Assembly (NCBI RefSeq): GCF_900626145.1
Contig: NZ_LR130817.1
Coordinates: 1,558,095-1,622,094, forward strand
Source: Intestinimonas timonensis
Lineage (GTDB): Bacteria > Bacillota > Clostridia > Oscillospirales > Oscillospiraceae
Reading direction: 5' to 3'
DNA length: 64,000 bases
The position numbers and the translations under genes are program-made. Positions 32,121-41,120 of this stretch are shown here, one piece after another. Below the pieces are notes generated by a model, which was given only the letters and a program-made list of their open reading frames with translations, ran no database searches and was not told the DNA's origin. The first letter of the stretch is position 1. Each line of letters opens with the position of its first letter.

Positions 32121-32767
32121 TACTGAGCCACCTCCTCAGTTTTTTTCTTCTCGGAGCGAGCCAGAGCCCACTGCATGAAGGCGATGAGGCAGGCCAGCAC
32201 CAGGAAGCCGCCCACGGGGAGGGAGATGCCCAGAGCGCCCACGCCCTCGGGCAGGATGCGGATGCCGTTGCTGTCGTTGATGAAGCTCAGGCCGCCCAGG
32301 ATGGTGCCGTTGCCCAGCAGCTCACGGACCAGGCACATGACCACCAGCACCCAGGTATAACCGATGCCCTGGAAGATGCCGTCCACAGCGGAGGCAGCCA
32401 CGCCGTTCTTGTAGCAGAAGCCCTCGGCACGGCCCAGGATGATGCAGTTAACCACGATCAGGGGGATAAACACGCCCAAGCTGTCCGACAATGCCGGTAC
32501 GAAGGCTTTGAGCAGCAGATCCACGATGGTCACGAAGGTGGCGATGACCACGATGAAGCAGGCGATACGGATGGAGTTGGGGATGACCTTCCGCAGAGCG
32601 GAAATAACGATGTTGGAGCAGGTCAGGATGATGAGCACAGACAGGCCCATGCCCACGCCGTTGAAGAACACAGTGGTGATGGCCATGGTGGAGCACATGC
32701 CCAGCAGCTGCACCAGCACGGGGTTCTGGGTGACCAGACCTTCCTTGAATTGTTTCTTAATGTCCAT
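32120..32767 (-). CDS. rnfE: Rnf complex subunit E
   Basis: A 215-residue six-span membrane subunit paralogous to RnfA. Motifs include QLLGMCSTMAITTVFFNGVG and PLIVVNCIILGRAEGF, each with the half-helix Cys. It sits in the membrane core that couples electron flow to Na+ or H+ export. Spacing to rnfG is 12 bases, and it overlaps rnfA by one base. Confidence 0.96.
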   Translation of the reverse strand: MDIKKQFKEGLVTQNPVLVQLLGMCSTMAITTVFFNGVGMGLSVLIILTCSNIVISALRKVIPNSIRIACFIVVIATFVTIVDLLLKAFVPALSDSLGVFIPLIVVNCIILGRAEGFCYKNGVAASAVDGIFQGIGYTWVLVVMCLVRELLGNGTILGGLSFINDSNGIRILPEGVGALGISLPVGGFLVLACLIAFMQWALARSEKKKTEEVAQ

Positions 32768-32779
32768 GGTCTAACCTCC

Positions 32780-33328
32780 TTAACCCAGAGTGCCCACGGC
32801 GGCGATGGCAGCGTTGACGCCGCTGCAGACCGCGCGGGAGGTGATGGTGGCGCCGGTGAGGGCGGCGATGTCGCCGCCGTCCTTGGTGACGGCCACATTG
32901 GACTTGCCCACGAACTGGCTCCGGAAGTCCTCCTTGGTTGCGTTAGCGCCCAGGCCGGAGGTCTCGGAGTGGCTGATGATGGACACACCGGAGCAGGTGC
33001 CGTCGGTGTTCACGCCCACCATGACGTCCAGGACGCCGCCGAAGCCGGAGGGCGCGACCTGAACCACATAGCCGGCGTCGCCGGCCTTGTAGACAGCGGT
33101 GACCAGGGGATCGCCGCCGGTGTACTCCACCTCTTCATAGGCATCAGCGGGGAGCACGGCCTCCATGGCGGCCTCGGTCTTGGCCTGAGTGGCCACTTCG
33201 ATGGGTCCCATGGTGATGTTGTTCACCAGGCCCAGCAGCACAGCGCAGATGGCGCTGATGGCGAACAGGGTGACGACGAGCTGGACCGGGCCCGCCTCCT
33301 TTTTCTTCATAACAACGGAATCGCTCAT
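32780..33328 (-). CDS. rnfG: Rnf complex subunit G
   Basis: A 182-residue subunit with one N-terminal membrane span (VQLVVTLFAISAICAVLLGL) and an exported FMN-binding domain. The flavinylation motif is LTGATITSRAV near residues 161-171, where the second Thr bears covalent FMN. It overlaps rnfD by four bases. Confidence 0.96.
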   Translation of the reverse strand: MSDSVVMKKKEAGPVQLVVTLFAISAICAVLLGLVNNITMGPIEVATQAKTEAAMEAVLPADAYEEVEYTGGDPLVTAVYKAGDAGYVVQVAPSGFGGVLDVMVGVNTDGTCSGVSIISHSETSGLGANATKEDFRSQFVGKSNVAVTKDGGDIAALTGATITSRAVCSGVNAAIAAVGTLG

Positions 33329-34362
33329 TTGGCGGCGCCCTCCTTTGCAGCTTTCTTGGCAGCCTTAGCCTTCTCCTTCATCTCTTTGGTGAAGCCGAAG
33401 CGGGCGGGCTTGGTCGCCTGATCGATGAACCACACGCACACGTTCATGATGAGGATGGCGTAGCTGACGCCCTCGGGATAGCCGCCGAAGTAGCGGATGA
33501 ATACGGTGAGCAGGCCGCAGCCGATGCCGAAGACAATCTCACCCTTGGGGCTGGTGGGGCTGGTCACATAGTCGGTGGCCATGAAGAAGGCGCCCAGGAA
33601 CAGGCCGCCGCCCAGCAGCTCATAGAGCATCCACTCCAGGTTGCCGTTGCCGCCCTTGGGGAAGAGGAAGGTGAGTACAGCCACGGTGGCGATGAAGGCC
33701 ACGGGGATGTTGGGACGGATGACGCCCCGGGCGATGAGGTAGATACCGCCGGCCAGGAGCATCACAGCGGAGACCTCGCCGATGCAGCCGCCCACATTGC
33801 CCACGAACATGTCCATGATGCTGGCATCAGGCAGAACGCCGGAGTGCATGAAGTCCACGGACAGGGGGGTGGCGCCGGTGACGGCGTCAGCGGCGGAGAT
33901 GAGGCCGGACCACTTGCCGGGCACAGCCCAGGTGGTCATGGCCACAGGGTAGCTGAGCATCAGGAAGGCACGGCCGCCCAGAGCGGGGTTAATGAAGTTC
34001 TTGCCCAGGCCGCCGAAGAGCTGCTTGACCACCACGATGGCGAAGAAGTCGCCGATGATCAGCATCCAGTAGGGCAGGGTCACGGGGCAGACAAAGGCCA
34101 GCAGCACGCCGGTAACGGCGGCAGACAGGTCGCCGCTGGTCTGGGTCTTGTGGAGGAGCTTGCGGTAACCGATCTCGAAGATCTCACAGGCCACCACAGA
34201 GATGATGGTGGCGATAAGGGCCCGGGGGCCGAAGAAGTACACTGCCGCACACAGGGCGGGCACCAGGGCGATCAGCACATCCAGCATCAGGGAGCGGGTG
34301 CCGATGGGAGAGGAGACGTGGGGGGAGGAAGCTACCCCCAGCAGCTTATTCTCGTTGCTCAT
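33325..34362 (-). CDS. rnfD: Rnf complex subunit D
   Basis: A 345-residue membrane subunit with about ten spans. The covalent FMN attachment site is in DAVTGATPLS (Thr of TGAT). Conserved segments are FFAIVVVKQLFGGLGKNFIN and PALGGRAFLMLSYP. It starts within the rnfC stop (overlap of four bases), and the C-terminus is basic. It provides part of the ion pathway. Confidence 0.96.
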   Translation of the reverse strand: MSNENKLLGVASSPHVSSPIGTRSLMLDVLIALVPALCAAVYFFGPRALIATIISVVACEIFEIGYRKLLHKTQTSGDLSAAVTGVLLAFVCPVTLPYWMLIIGDFFAIVVVKQLFGGLGKNFINPALGGRAFLMLSYPVAMTTWAVPGKWSGLISAADAVTGATPLSVDFMHSGVLPDASIMDMFVGNVGGCIGEVSAVMLLAGGIYLIARGVIRPNIPVAFIATVAVLTFLFPKGGNGNLEWMLYELLGGGLFLGAFFMATDYVTSPTSPKGEIVFGIGCGLLTVFIRYFGGYPEGVSYAILIMNVCVWFIDQATKPARFGFTKEMKEKAKAAKKAAKEGAAK

Positions 34363-35702
34363 GCTTTGGCCGCCTCCTTCGCTTTCGCTTTCTGCTGGAG
34401 ACCACGGATCTCAAACTTGGCCATACGGAAGGTCTGAACCAGGTGGATCCGGGCGGGGCAGATGTAGTTGCAGGAACCGCACTCCATGCAGTCCATGACG
34501 TTATACTCCTGGACCTTGTCCCAGTCCCGCTTCATGCTGTACATGCGCATGTAGAGGGGCATGAGGTGCATGGGGCAGGCGTTGACACACTTGCCGCAGC
34601 GGATGCAGGTCTGCTCGGTGTCCTGCACGGCAGCCTCGGCGTCGGTGAGGGCCAGGATACAGTTGGTGCCCTTCATCATGGGGGCGGTGAGATCATACTG
34701 GGGGTTACCCATCATGGGGCCGCCCATCAGCAGGCGCTGGGGCTGGGTCTGGAACCCGCCGGCCATCTTGATGAGGTGCTCAATGGGGGTGCCGATGGGG
34801 GCATTGACGTTCATGGGACGGGCCATGGCGCCGCCGGTCAGGGTAACATTGCGGTGGGTGAGGGGCTTGCCCTCGGTGACCGCGTCGTAAATGGCGGAGG
34901 CGGTGGCAACGTTGAACACGGTGCAGCCCACGTCGGCGGGCAGGCCTCCGGGGGGCACCTCACGGCCGGTGATCCGCTGGATGAGCTGCTTCTCAGCGCC
35001 CTGGGGGTAGCGGGTCTTCAGGGTCTCGATATGGATGCCGCTGTCGGCGGGGAGCAGGCTCTTCAGGTGCTCCACGGCGTCGAGCTTGTTGCCCTCGATG
35101 CCGATGGTGGCCTCCTTCAGGCCCAGAGCCTTCATGATGAAGCTCACGCCGCCCAGGACGGCTTCGCCGCGCTCGAGCATGAGCCGGTGGTCGGCAGTGA
35201 TGTAGGGCTCACACTCGGCGCCGTTGATGAGGATGGCGTCGACCTTGCCCACTGCACCGGAGAGCTTGACGTGGGTGGGGAAGCCCGCGCCGCCCATACC
35301 GGTGATACCGGCTTCCTTGACGATGTCGATGATCTCCTGGGGAGTGAGGGCATCCACATTGTCACGGTGCTTGATGGTCTCACAGGGAGTGTCCTGGAAA
35401 TCGTTCTCGATGACCACGGACATCATTTTGCCTCCGCCGGGATGGGGCCGGGGCTCCACGGCCACGACCTTGCCGGAGACGCTGGCGTGAATGGGAGCAC
35501 CCAGACCGGCGATCTCGCCGATCTTCTGGCCCACCTTCACCTCGTCCCCCACAGCCACGATGGGCTTGCAGGGAGCACCCACGTGCATGGACATGGGAAT
35601 CACCACCTGAGCCGGAGCTTCCTCCAGCGGGACAACAGGCTTGCGCTCCGTTGCCTCCTTGTGCTCGGCGGGGTGGACGCCGCCATAAAACTTATGACTC
35701 AT
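34359..35702 (-). CDS. rnfC: Rnf complex subunit C
   Basis: A 447-residue peripheral subunit thought to carry the NADH site. An N-terminal barrel (PMSMHVGAPCKPIVAVGDEV) and an FMN/NADH-binding Rossmann part (GITGMGGAGFPTHVKL) precede two ferredoxin motifs, CIRCGKCVNACPMHL and CMECGSCNYICPARI. It is the first gene of the leftward operon and follows a structured leader. The complex oxidises reduced ferredoxin with NAD+ and builds an ion gradient. Confidence 0.96.
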   Translation of the reverse strand: MSHKFYGGVHPAEHKEATERKPVVPLEEAPAQVVIPMSMHVGAPCKPIVAVGDEVKVGQKIGEIAGLGAPIHASVSGKVVAVEPRPHPGGGKMMSVVIENDFQDTPCETIKHRDNVDALTPQEIIDIVKEAGITGMGGAGFPTHVKLSGAVGKVDAILINGAECEPYITADHRLMLERGEAVLGGVSFIMKALGLKEATIGIEGNKLDAVEHLKSLLPADSGIHIETLKTRYPQGAEKQLIQRITGREVPPGGLPADVGCTVFNVATASAIYDAVTEGKPLTHRNVTLTGGAMARPMNVNAPIGTPIEHLIKMAGGFQTQPQRLLMGGPMMGNPQYDLTAPMMKGTNCILALTDAEAAVQDTEQTCIRCGKCVNACPMHLMPLYMRMYSMKRDWDKVQEYNVMDCMECGSCNYICPARIHLVQTFRMAKFEIRGLQQKAKAKEAAKA

Positions 35703-35746
35703 AGCATCACCTCTGTCATTACTTCAAACCTCTGCTTCCGAATTTA

Positions 35747-35796
35747 GGCCGCTGAACAAGTGGCTGTCAGTATGCTCAGTCATTTGTTCAGCGGTC
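35747..35796 (-). promoter_or_regulatory. Stem-loop in the rnf operon leader
   Basis: On the minus strand CCGCTGAACAA pairs perfectly with TTGTTCAGCGG over a loop of about 24 bases, ending about 45 bases before the rnfC ATG. A candidate -10 TATAAT lies further upstream at 35879-35884, so the stem is in the 5' untranslated region. It might regulate or stabilise the message. Confidence 0.5.
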
Positions 35797-36056
35797 CTTC
35801 CCGATGGGCAGTCCGTTCTCACCGGCCTGCCTTCTCCCCAATGATCCGACCCCCTGCATAGGGCATGCTCGAATCTTTATTATAATAGTACTACCAATCA
35901 AAAATGTCCAGCATTTCCAGCGAAAAAAGCGCCGAAATTAGGGAAAATAAATTTACCTTTTCCCCGCCGTCCTCCTTCGTTTTCAAGCAGGTACCCGGAA
36001 TTCTCCGCTCCGCTTGTTCGGAATACGAATTTTTTGTTTTTTCTAAAAATCTACCG

Positions 36057-36085
36057 TTGACAAATGGACCCTGCAGTTGTATCAT
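36057..36085 (+). promoter_or_regulatory. Promoter of the ilv T-box operon
   Basis: TTGACA (36057-36062) and TATCAT (36080-36085), 17-base spacing, just ahead of the T-box leader. Confidence 0.8.
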
Positions 36086-36091
36086 GATGCT

Positions 36092-36350
36092 TAATATCAC
36101 ATTTTTATATGGTGAAAACAGCAATGACCGGGTAAGTAAATCGGTCTCGCAAGCCCAGAGAGGGAGCGGCAGGTGTAAGCTCTCGTGAGGGGCCGGGAGA
36201 AAGTCGCTCGTGAGCTGCGCCCTTGAAATTCAGTAGGGGGCGACGGTTCCCCCCCCGTTACCGGGGATGAGAGCGCGCGGGCGTCTGCCTGCGAATTTAG
36301 GTGGTACCACGGAGTAAGACTTCGTCCTAGAGAGGACGAAGTCTTTTTGC
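36092..36350 (+). ncRNA. T-box leader of the branched-chain amino-acid operon
   Basis: The leader has an AGTA-containing loop E side (TAAGTAAAT), a distal AGAGAGGGAGCGGCAGGTG loop, the antiterminator motif AATTTAGGTGGTACCACGG at 36294-36312, and the terminator AGACTTCGTCC/GGACGAAGTCT plus TTTTT at 36317-36348. The specifier side reads GAGAAAGTCGCTC. GTC (Val) is a plausible specifier but the register is not certain, so the amino acid is only inferred from the downstream ilv genes. Confidence 0.85.
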
Positions 36351-36429
36351 ATATTTGTCTCTTTTCAGCGCAACCCCGCTTCCGGACACCGGGAGCTTTC
36401 CTGATTTGAAACTCGAGGAGGAATGCTGC

Positions 36430-38052
36430 ATGATCAACGGAGCCCAGGCCCTGATGGAAAGTCTCAAGCGCGAGGGAGTGGAGCGGGTATTTGGCTACGC
36501 CGGCGCCACCATCTGCCCCGCCGTAGATGCCCTGGCCGCTACCGGCATCGCCTACACCCTGGTCCGTACGGAACAGAACGCCGGCCACATGGCCTCCGGC
36601 TACGCCCGCATGATGGGCAAGCCCGGTGTGTGCATGGTGACCTCCGGCCCCGGCGCCACCAACCTCATCACCGGCATCGCCACCGCCTACATGGACTCCA
36701 TCCCCATGGTGGCCATCACCGGCCAGGTCCAGAGCTATCTGCTGGGCCGGGACATCTTTCAGGAGGTGGACATCACCGGCGCCTGCGCCCCCTTTATCAA
36801 GCACAGCTACCTGGTGAAGGACGCCAACGACATCCCCCGCATCGTCAAGGAGGCCTTCCACATCGCCTCCACCGGACGGCAGGGTCCCGTGCTCATCGAC
36901 ATTCCCATTGATATCCAACAGCAGATGATCGACCCTGTCTACCCCGACAGCGTGGACATCCGCGGCTACAAGCCCAGCGTCAAGGGCAATGACGTCCAGA
37001 TCAAGCGGGTGGCCGAGGCCATCTCCGCCGCTCAAAAGCCTCTTTTGTGCGTGGGCGGCGGTCTCTTCAGCGCCAAGGCGCAGGAGGAGCTGGTGACCCT
37101 GTGCGAGGGCGCCCGCATCCCCGTGGTCACCACCATGATGGGCCTGGGCCTGCTGCCCAGGAACCACCCCCTCAACCTGGGCATGATCGGCGCCTTCGGC
37201 ACTCCCACCGCCAACCGTGCCCTCAACACCACCGACCTGCTCATCATCGCCGGCGCCCGGGCCGCTGACCGGGCGGTGACCTCTCCCAAGGAGATCGCCA
37301 GCCGTACCAAGACTGTCCACCTGGACGTGGACCCCGCCGAGATCGGCAAGAACTTCTCCACCACCGTCCCCGTGGTGGGCGATGTGAAGGTCATCCTGGG
37401 ACAGCTCATCTCCCACCGGCCCAAGGCCCAGAGCGAGGCCTGGATCGCCGACCTCCAGGCCCGGCGGCAGGCCGAGACGCTGCCCGCCCCTGCTCCCGGC
37501 AACGGCAGCGTCACCCCCTCCTACCTCATGCGCACCCTGGGTGAGCAGCTCAACGACGACGCCTGTGTCTGCGTGGACGTGGGCCAGAACCAGATCTGGG
37601 CGGCCAAGCACCTGCCCATGAAGCACGGCCGCTTCCTCACCACCGGCGGCCTGGGCACCATGGGCTACTCCCTCCCCGCCTCCCTCGGCGTCAAGACCGC
37701 CGTCCCCGACCGGCAGACCGTGGTGGTCTGCGGCGACGGCAGCTTCCAGATGTTTGAAAATGAGCTGGCCACCCTGAAGGCCATGGGGACCGACGTGAAG
37801 ATCGTTATGGTCCACAATGGCGTACTCGGCCTGGTCCACCAGATCCAGTATTCCAGCTACAGCGGCCCCTTCGGCGTGGACCTCACCGGCTCCCCCGACT
37901 TTGAAAAGCTGGCGGAGGCCTACGGCATCTCCAGCAGGCGCATCTCTGACGACGGAGAGGTGGACAGCGCTATCCGCGACATGCTCACCGCGTCCGGACC
38001 CTATCTGCTCATCTGCGACGTGGACCCCATGACCACCACGTCCATGACCTGA
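36430..38052 (+). CDS. ilvB: Acetolactate synthase large subunit (first copy)
   Basis: A 540-residue ThDP enzyme. Catalytic Glu in LVRTEQNAGHMASGYARM, FAD/ThDP middle domain, and the ThDP-Mg motif GDGSFQMFENELATL with VMVHNGVLGLVHQIQ. It condenses two pyruvates to acetolactate, or pyruvate with 2-oxobutyrate. The ATG at 36430 follows GAGGAGGA; an upstream extension through the T-box terminator is not real. It is shorter and more diverged than the second copy downstream, and NGVLG replaces the more usual NNHTLG, so a distinct preference is possible. Confidence 0.88.
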   Translation: MINGAQALMESLKREGVERVFGYAGATICPAVDALAATGIAYTLVRTEQNAGHMASGYARMMGKPGVCMVTSGPGATNLITGIATAYMDSIPMVAITGQVQSYLLGRDIFQEVDITGACAPFIKHSYLVKDANDIPRIVKEAFHIASTGRQGPVLIDIPIDIQQQMIDPVYPDSVDIRGYKPSVKGNDVQIKRVAEAISAAQKPLLCVGGGLFSAKAQEELVTLCEGARIPVVTTMMGLGLLPRNHPLNLGMIGAFGTPTANRALNTTDLLIIAGARAADRAVTSPKEIASRTKTVHLDVDPAEIGKNFSTTVPVVGDVKVILGQLISHRPKAQSEAWIADLQARRQAETLPAPAPGNGSVTPSYLMRTLGEQLNDDACVCVDVGQNQIWAAKHLPMKHGRFLTTGGLGTMGYSLPASLGVKTAVPDRQTVVVCGDGSFQMFENELATLKAMGTDVKIVMVHNGVLGLVHQIQYSSYSGPFGVDLTGSPDFEKLAEAYGISSRRISDDGEVDSAIRDMLTASGPYLLICDVDPMTTTSMT

Positions 38053-38069
38053 GAAAGGAGGAAGGCCAT

Positions 38070-38555
38070 ATGACCCAGACCATTTCCGTACTGGTGGAAA
38101 ACCGGGCCGGCGTGCTCAACCGCATCACCGGTCTCTTCGCCCGCCGGGCCTTCAACATCGAGAGCCTGGCCGTGGGCGTCACCGACGACAAGAACATCTC
38201 CCGCATCACCATCATCGTGGACTCCGGCAACAACGTGGTGGAGCAGGTGGAAAAGCAGCTCAATAAGCTGGTGGACGTCATCAAGGTCCGCACCCTGGAT
38301 GAGAAGAAGCTCATCGGCCGGGAGCTCATCATCGTGAAGGTCTCCACCTCCACCAAGACCCGTCAGGATGTGGCAAACCTCTGCCAGATTATGGGCGCCA
38401 AGATCGCCGACATCAGCAGCACCAGTATGACCCTGGAGCTCTCCGATACCCCCGACCGGGTGGACCTCTTCGAGAGCTTGCTGCGGCCCTTCTCCATTCT
38501 GGAGGTGGCCCGGACGGGTGTCATCGCCGTTCAAAAAGGCAGCGGAAAAATTTAA
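38070..38555 (+). CDS. ilvN: Acetolactate synthase small subunit (first copy)
   Basis: A 161-residue regulatory subunit with an N-terminal ACT domain (VLVENRAGVLNRITGLFARR, FNIESLAVG) and the ALS_ss C-terminal domain (LGRELIIVKVSTS-like region, ILEVARTGVIAVQKG). It binds valine-type feedback ligands and activates the large subunit. It lies 17 bases after the first ilvB. A 175-base GC-rich spacer separates this pair from the next ilvB. Confidence 0.92.
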   Translation: MTQTISVLVENRAGVLNRITGLFARRAFNIESLAVGVTDDKNISRITIIVDSGNNVVEQVEKQLNKLVDVIKVRTLDEKKLIGRELIIVKVSTSTKTRQDVANLCQIMGAKIADISSTSMTLELSDTPDRVDLFESLLRPFSILEVARTGVIAVQKGSGKI

Positions 38556-38730
38556 GCGTCCGAGCCGTTGTGAGCAGCGCGGATGGACCGGCGCGAGGAC
38601 GGGAAACCAAGGACCGCAAAGCGGGCCTGTTTCTCGTCCGAGTCATAGGGAAGCCGCGCGTTGCGAGCAGGCGAGGCGTGATACCTCGTAGATGGCCGAC
38701 GATGGACGGCCTTTGACAGGAGTTGAACAC

Positions 38731-40437
38731 ATGAAAATCCGAGCCACACAAGCCATCATGGAATGCCTGCTGGAGCAGGGGGTGGACACCATCTTCGGCT
38801 ACCCCGGCGGCACTATATTAAATGTATACGACGAGCTCTACCGCTATCAGGACAAGATCCACCACATTTTGACCGCCCATGAGCAGGGCGCCTCCCACGC
38901 CGCCGACGGCTATGCCCGCTCCACCGGTAAGGTGGGCGTATGCTTTGCCACCTCCGGCCCCGGCGCCACTAACCTGACCACCGGCATCGCCACCGCCTAC
39001 ATGGACTCCTCCCCTGTTGTCTTCCTTACCTGCAACGTGGGAGAGAGCACCCTGGGTAAGGACGCCTTCCAGGAGGTGGACATCACCGGCATCGCCATGC
39101 CCATCACCAAGGCCACCTACCTGGTCCGGGACCCTAACGATATCCCCGACATCATCCGTGAGGCCTTTGCCGTGGCCGCCATGGGCCGGCCCGGCCCGGT
39201 GCTCATCGACCTTCTGAAGAACGTCACCGGTCTGGACGTGATGATCGACTATGAGCCTCTCCCCAAGGAGGAGCACCAGTTCCACGGCCGGCTGGCCGCC
39301 CTCCGAAAGCGGGTGGGCTGGGACCTGACCCCCCCTGCTCCCAACAGCGACGATGTGGATAAGCTGGTGGAACTGATCGCACAGTCGGAGAAGCCCATGC
39401 TCATCTGCGGCGGCGGCGTGGTCCGCAGCCGGGCTCATGAGGAGTTCCGCACCCTGGCCGAGAAGCTGGACGCCCCGGTGGCCATCACCGTCATGGGCGG
39501 CGGCGGCTTCCCCGGCGCCCACCCCCTCACCACCGGCATGCTGGGCATGCACGGCTCCCGCAGCTCCAACATCGCCTGCGACAACTGCGACCTGCTCATT
39601 GCCGTAGGCTGCCGGTTCTCCGACCGGGTGGCCACCGAACCAGCCACCTTCGCCAAGCAGGCCAAAATCGTACATATCGACATTGACCGTGCCGAGATCG
39701 ACAAGAACGTCAAGACCGATCACCACATCATCGGAGACGCCAAGCAGGTCCTCCAGATGGTCAATGACCGCATCCCCGCCTACCAGCATCCGGCGTGGAA
39801 GGAATTCGTCTTCTCCCACCGGCCCGCGGCACCGGAGGAGAGCGCCGCCCTCACCCCCTACCAGATCATCCGCACCCTCCGGGAACTGTGTCCTCAGGAC
39901 TCCATCGTGGCCACCGACGTGGGTCAGCACCAGATGTGGAGCATCCAGCACTTTCACTTTGACTACCCCGGCCAGCTCATCACCTCCGGCGGCTTCGGCA
40001 CCATGGGATTCGGCCTGGGCGCCGCCATGGGGGCCAAGCTGGGCAACCCGGACAAGACAGTGCTCCACATGACCGGCGACGGCTGCTTCCGTATGAACGG
40101 CCAGGAGCTGGCTACCGTCTCCCACTACGATATTCCCATCATCACCGTCATCTTCAACAACCACACCTTGGGCATGGTCCACCAGTGGCAGAACCTGCTC
40201 TACGGCGGCCGCTTCTCCGAGACCGACCTCAATTTCGCCCCCGACTTTGTAAAGCTGGCCGAGGCCTACGGCGTCCACGGCAAGCGGGTCACCACCCGGG
40301 CCGAGCTGGCCGACACCGTCCGGGAGGCCCTGGAGCTGGGTCACGCCTACGTCATCGAGTGCATCATCGACACCGATGAGACCGTGCGCCCCATGGTCTC
40401 CGCCGGAAAGCCCATCACCGAATTCCTGTTGGAGTGA
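38731..40437 (+). CDS. ilvB: Acetolactate synthase large subunit (second copy)
   Basis: A 568-residue AHAS large subunit of canonical type: catalytic Glu in LTAHEQGASHAADGYARS, QEVDITGIAMPITKATYLV, ThDP-Mg motif MTGDGCFRMNGQELAT with IFNNHTLGMVHQWQNLLYGG. The start ATG follows CAGGAG at 8 bases. With the adjacent second small subunit it is probably the main biosynthetic enzyme. The two large subunits share the fold but differ throughout, so the duplication is old or one copy was acquired. Confidence 0.94.
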   Translation: MKIRATQAIMECLLEQGVDTIFGYPGGTILNVYDELYRYQDKIHHILTAHEQGASHAADGYARSTGKVGVCFATSGPGATNLTTGIATAYMDSSPVVFLTCNVGESTLGKDAFQEVDITGIAMPITKATYLVRDPNDIPDIIREAFAVAAMGRPGPVLIDLLKNVTGLDVMIDYEPLPKEEHQFHGRLAALRKRVGWDLTPPAPNSDDVDKLVELIAQSEKPMLICGGGVVRSRAHEEFRTLAEKLDAPVAITVMGGGGFPGAHPLTTGMLGMHGSRSSNIACDNCDLLIAVGCRFSDRVATEPATFAKQAKIVHIDIDRAEIDKNVKTDHHIIGDAKQVLQMVNDRIPAYQHPAWKEFVFSHRPAAPEESAALTPYQIIRTLRELCPQDSIVATDVGQHQMWSIQHFHFDYPGQLITSGGFGTMGFGLGAAMGAKLGNPDKTVLHMTGDGCFRMNGQELATVSHYDIPIITVIFNNHTLGMVHQWQNLLYGGRFSETDLNFAPDFVKLAEAYGVHGKRVTTRAELADTVREALELGHAYVIECIIDTDETVRPMVSAGKPITEFLLE

Positions 40438-40462
40438 GGATGGAGAAAGGAGCGTGATCGTT

Positions 40463-41011
40463 ATGGAAAGCAAAGAGCATACCCTCTCCATCCTGGTGGA
40501 GAACACCCCCGGCGTGCTGAGCCAGGTCTCCCGCCTGTTTTCCAGGAAGGGCTACAACATCGAGTCCATCGCCTCCGGCACCACCGAGGACCCCAATGTC
40601 ACCCGCATCACCATCGTCATGAACGGCGACGACGCCACCATCGAGCAGCTGGCCGCCCAGCTGCGGAAGCTGTTGTGCGTCATCTCGGTCAAGGTCCTCT
40701 CCACCGAGGACGCCGTCCAACGTGAGCTGGTGCTGGTGAAGGTGAAGGCCGATACCAAGGACAAGCGGGATGAGGTGCTTCAGATCGTCAGCGTCTTCCG
40801 GGCCAGCGTGGTGGACATCAGCCGGGAGACCCTCACCATTTCCATTCTGGGCGACGAGAACAAGGCCGGCGCCCTCATGGACCTGCTGGCCGACTTCGGC
40901 CTTCTGGAGGTGGTCCGCACCGGCATCATCGCCATCGAGCGGGGCATCCGCACCATCTACGAGGACACCAAGGAGTCCGGCGAATTCAACTACGGCAAGA
41001 ACGTTTTGTGA
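40463..41011 (+). CDS. ilvN: Acetolactate synthase small subunit (second copy)
   Basis: A 182-residue small subunit: ACT domain TLSILVENTPGVLSQVSRLF and GYNIESIASGTTEDPNVTRI, then the C-terminal domain ending LLEVVRTGIIAIERG. It carries about 18 more C-terminal residues (RTIYEDTKESGEFNYGKNVL) than the first copy. It starts 25 bases after the second ilvB with AAAGGAGCG upstream. Confidence 0.94.
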   Translation: MESKEHTLSILVENTPGVLSQVSRLFSRKGYNIESIASGTTEDPNVTRITIVMNGDDATIEQLAAQLRKLLCVISVKVLSTEDAVQRELVLVKVKADTKDKRDEVLQIVSVFRASVVDISRETLTISILGDENKAGALMDLLADFGLLEVVRTGIIAIERGIRTIYEDTKESGEFNYGKNVL

Positions 41012-41120
41012 CCACGTTTTTTTGCAAAGATTGTATCATACTTATCATTCTTTTCCACATTGCTGTGGTATCCTATTCATCACTTAGAACCGTCACCATG
41101 AAAAAAAGGAGTGTATTGTC

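Noticed and set aside
35891..36124. A 77-codon leftward frame between rnfC and the ilv T-box
   Set aside because: It overlaps the ilv promoter, has no ribosome site and is in AT-rich non-coding DNA.
36355..36429. N-terminal extension of the first ilvB
   Set aside because: The extension begins in the T-box terminator tail, and the ribosome site GAGGAGGA points to the ATG at 36430.
36097..37839. A 580-codon frame antisense to the first ilvB
   Set aside because: Same cause: high third-position GC opens the opposite strand. It has no ribosome site and covers the T-box leader and promoter region.
38818..40506. A 562-codon frame antisense to the second ilvB
   Set aside because: Gly/Val/Asp-rich with no recognisable domain, fully inside a well-supported gene.
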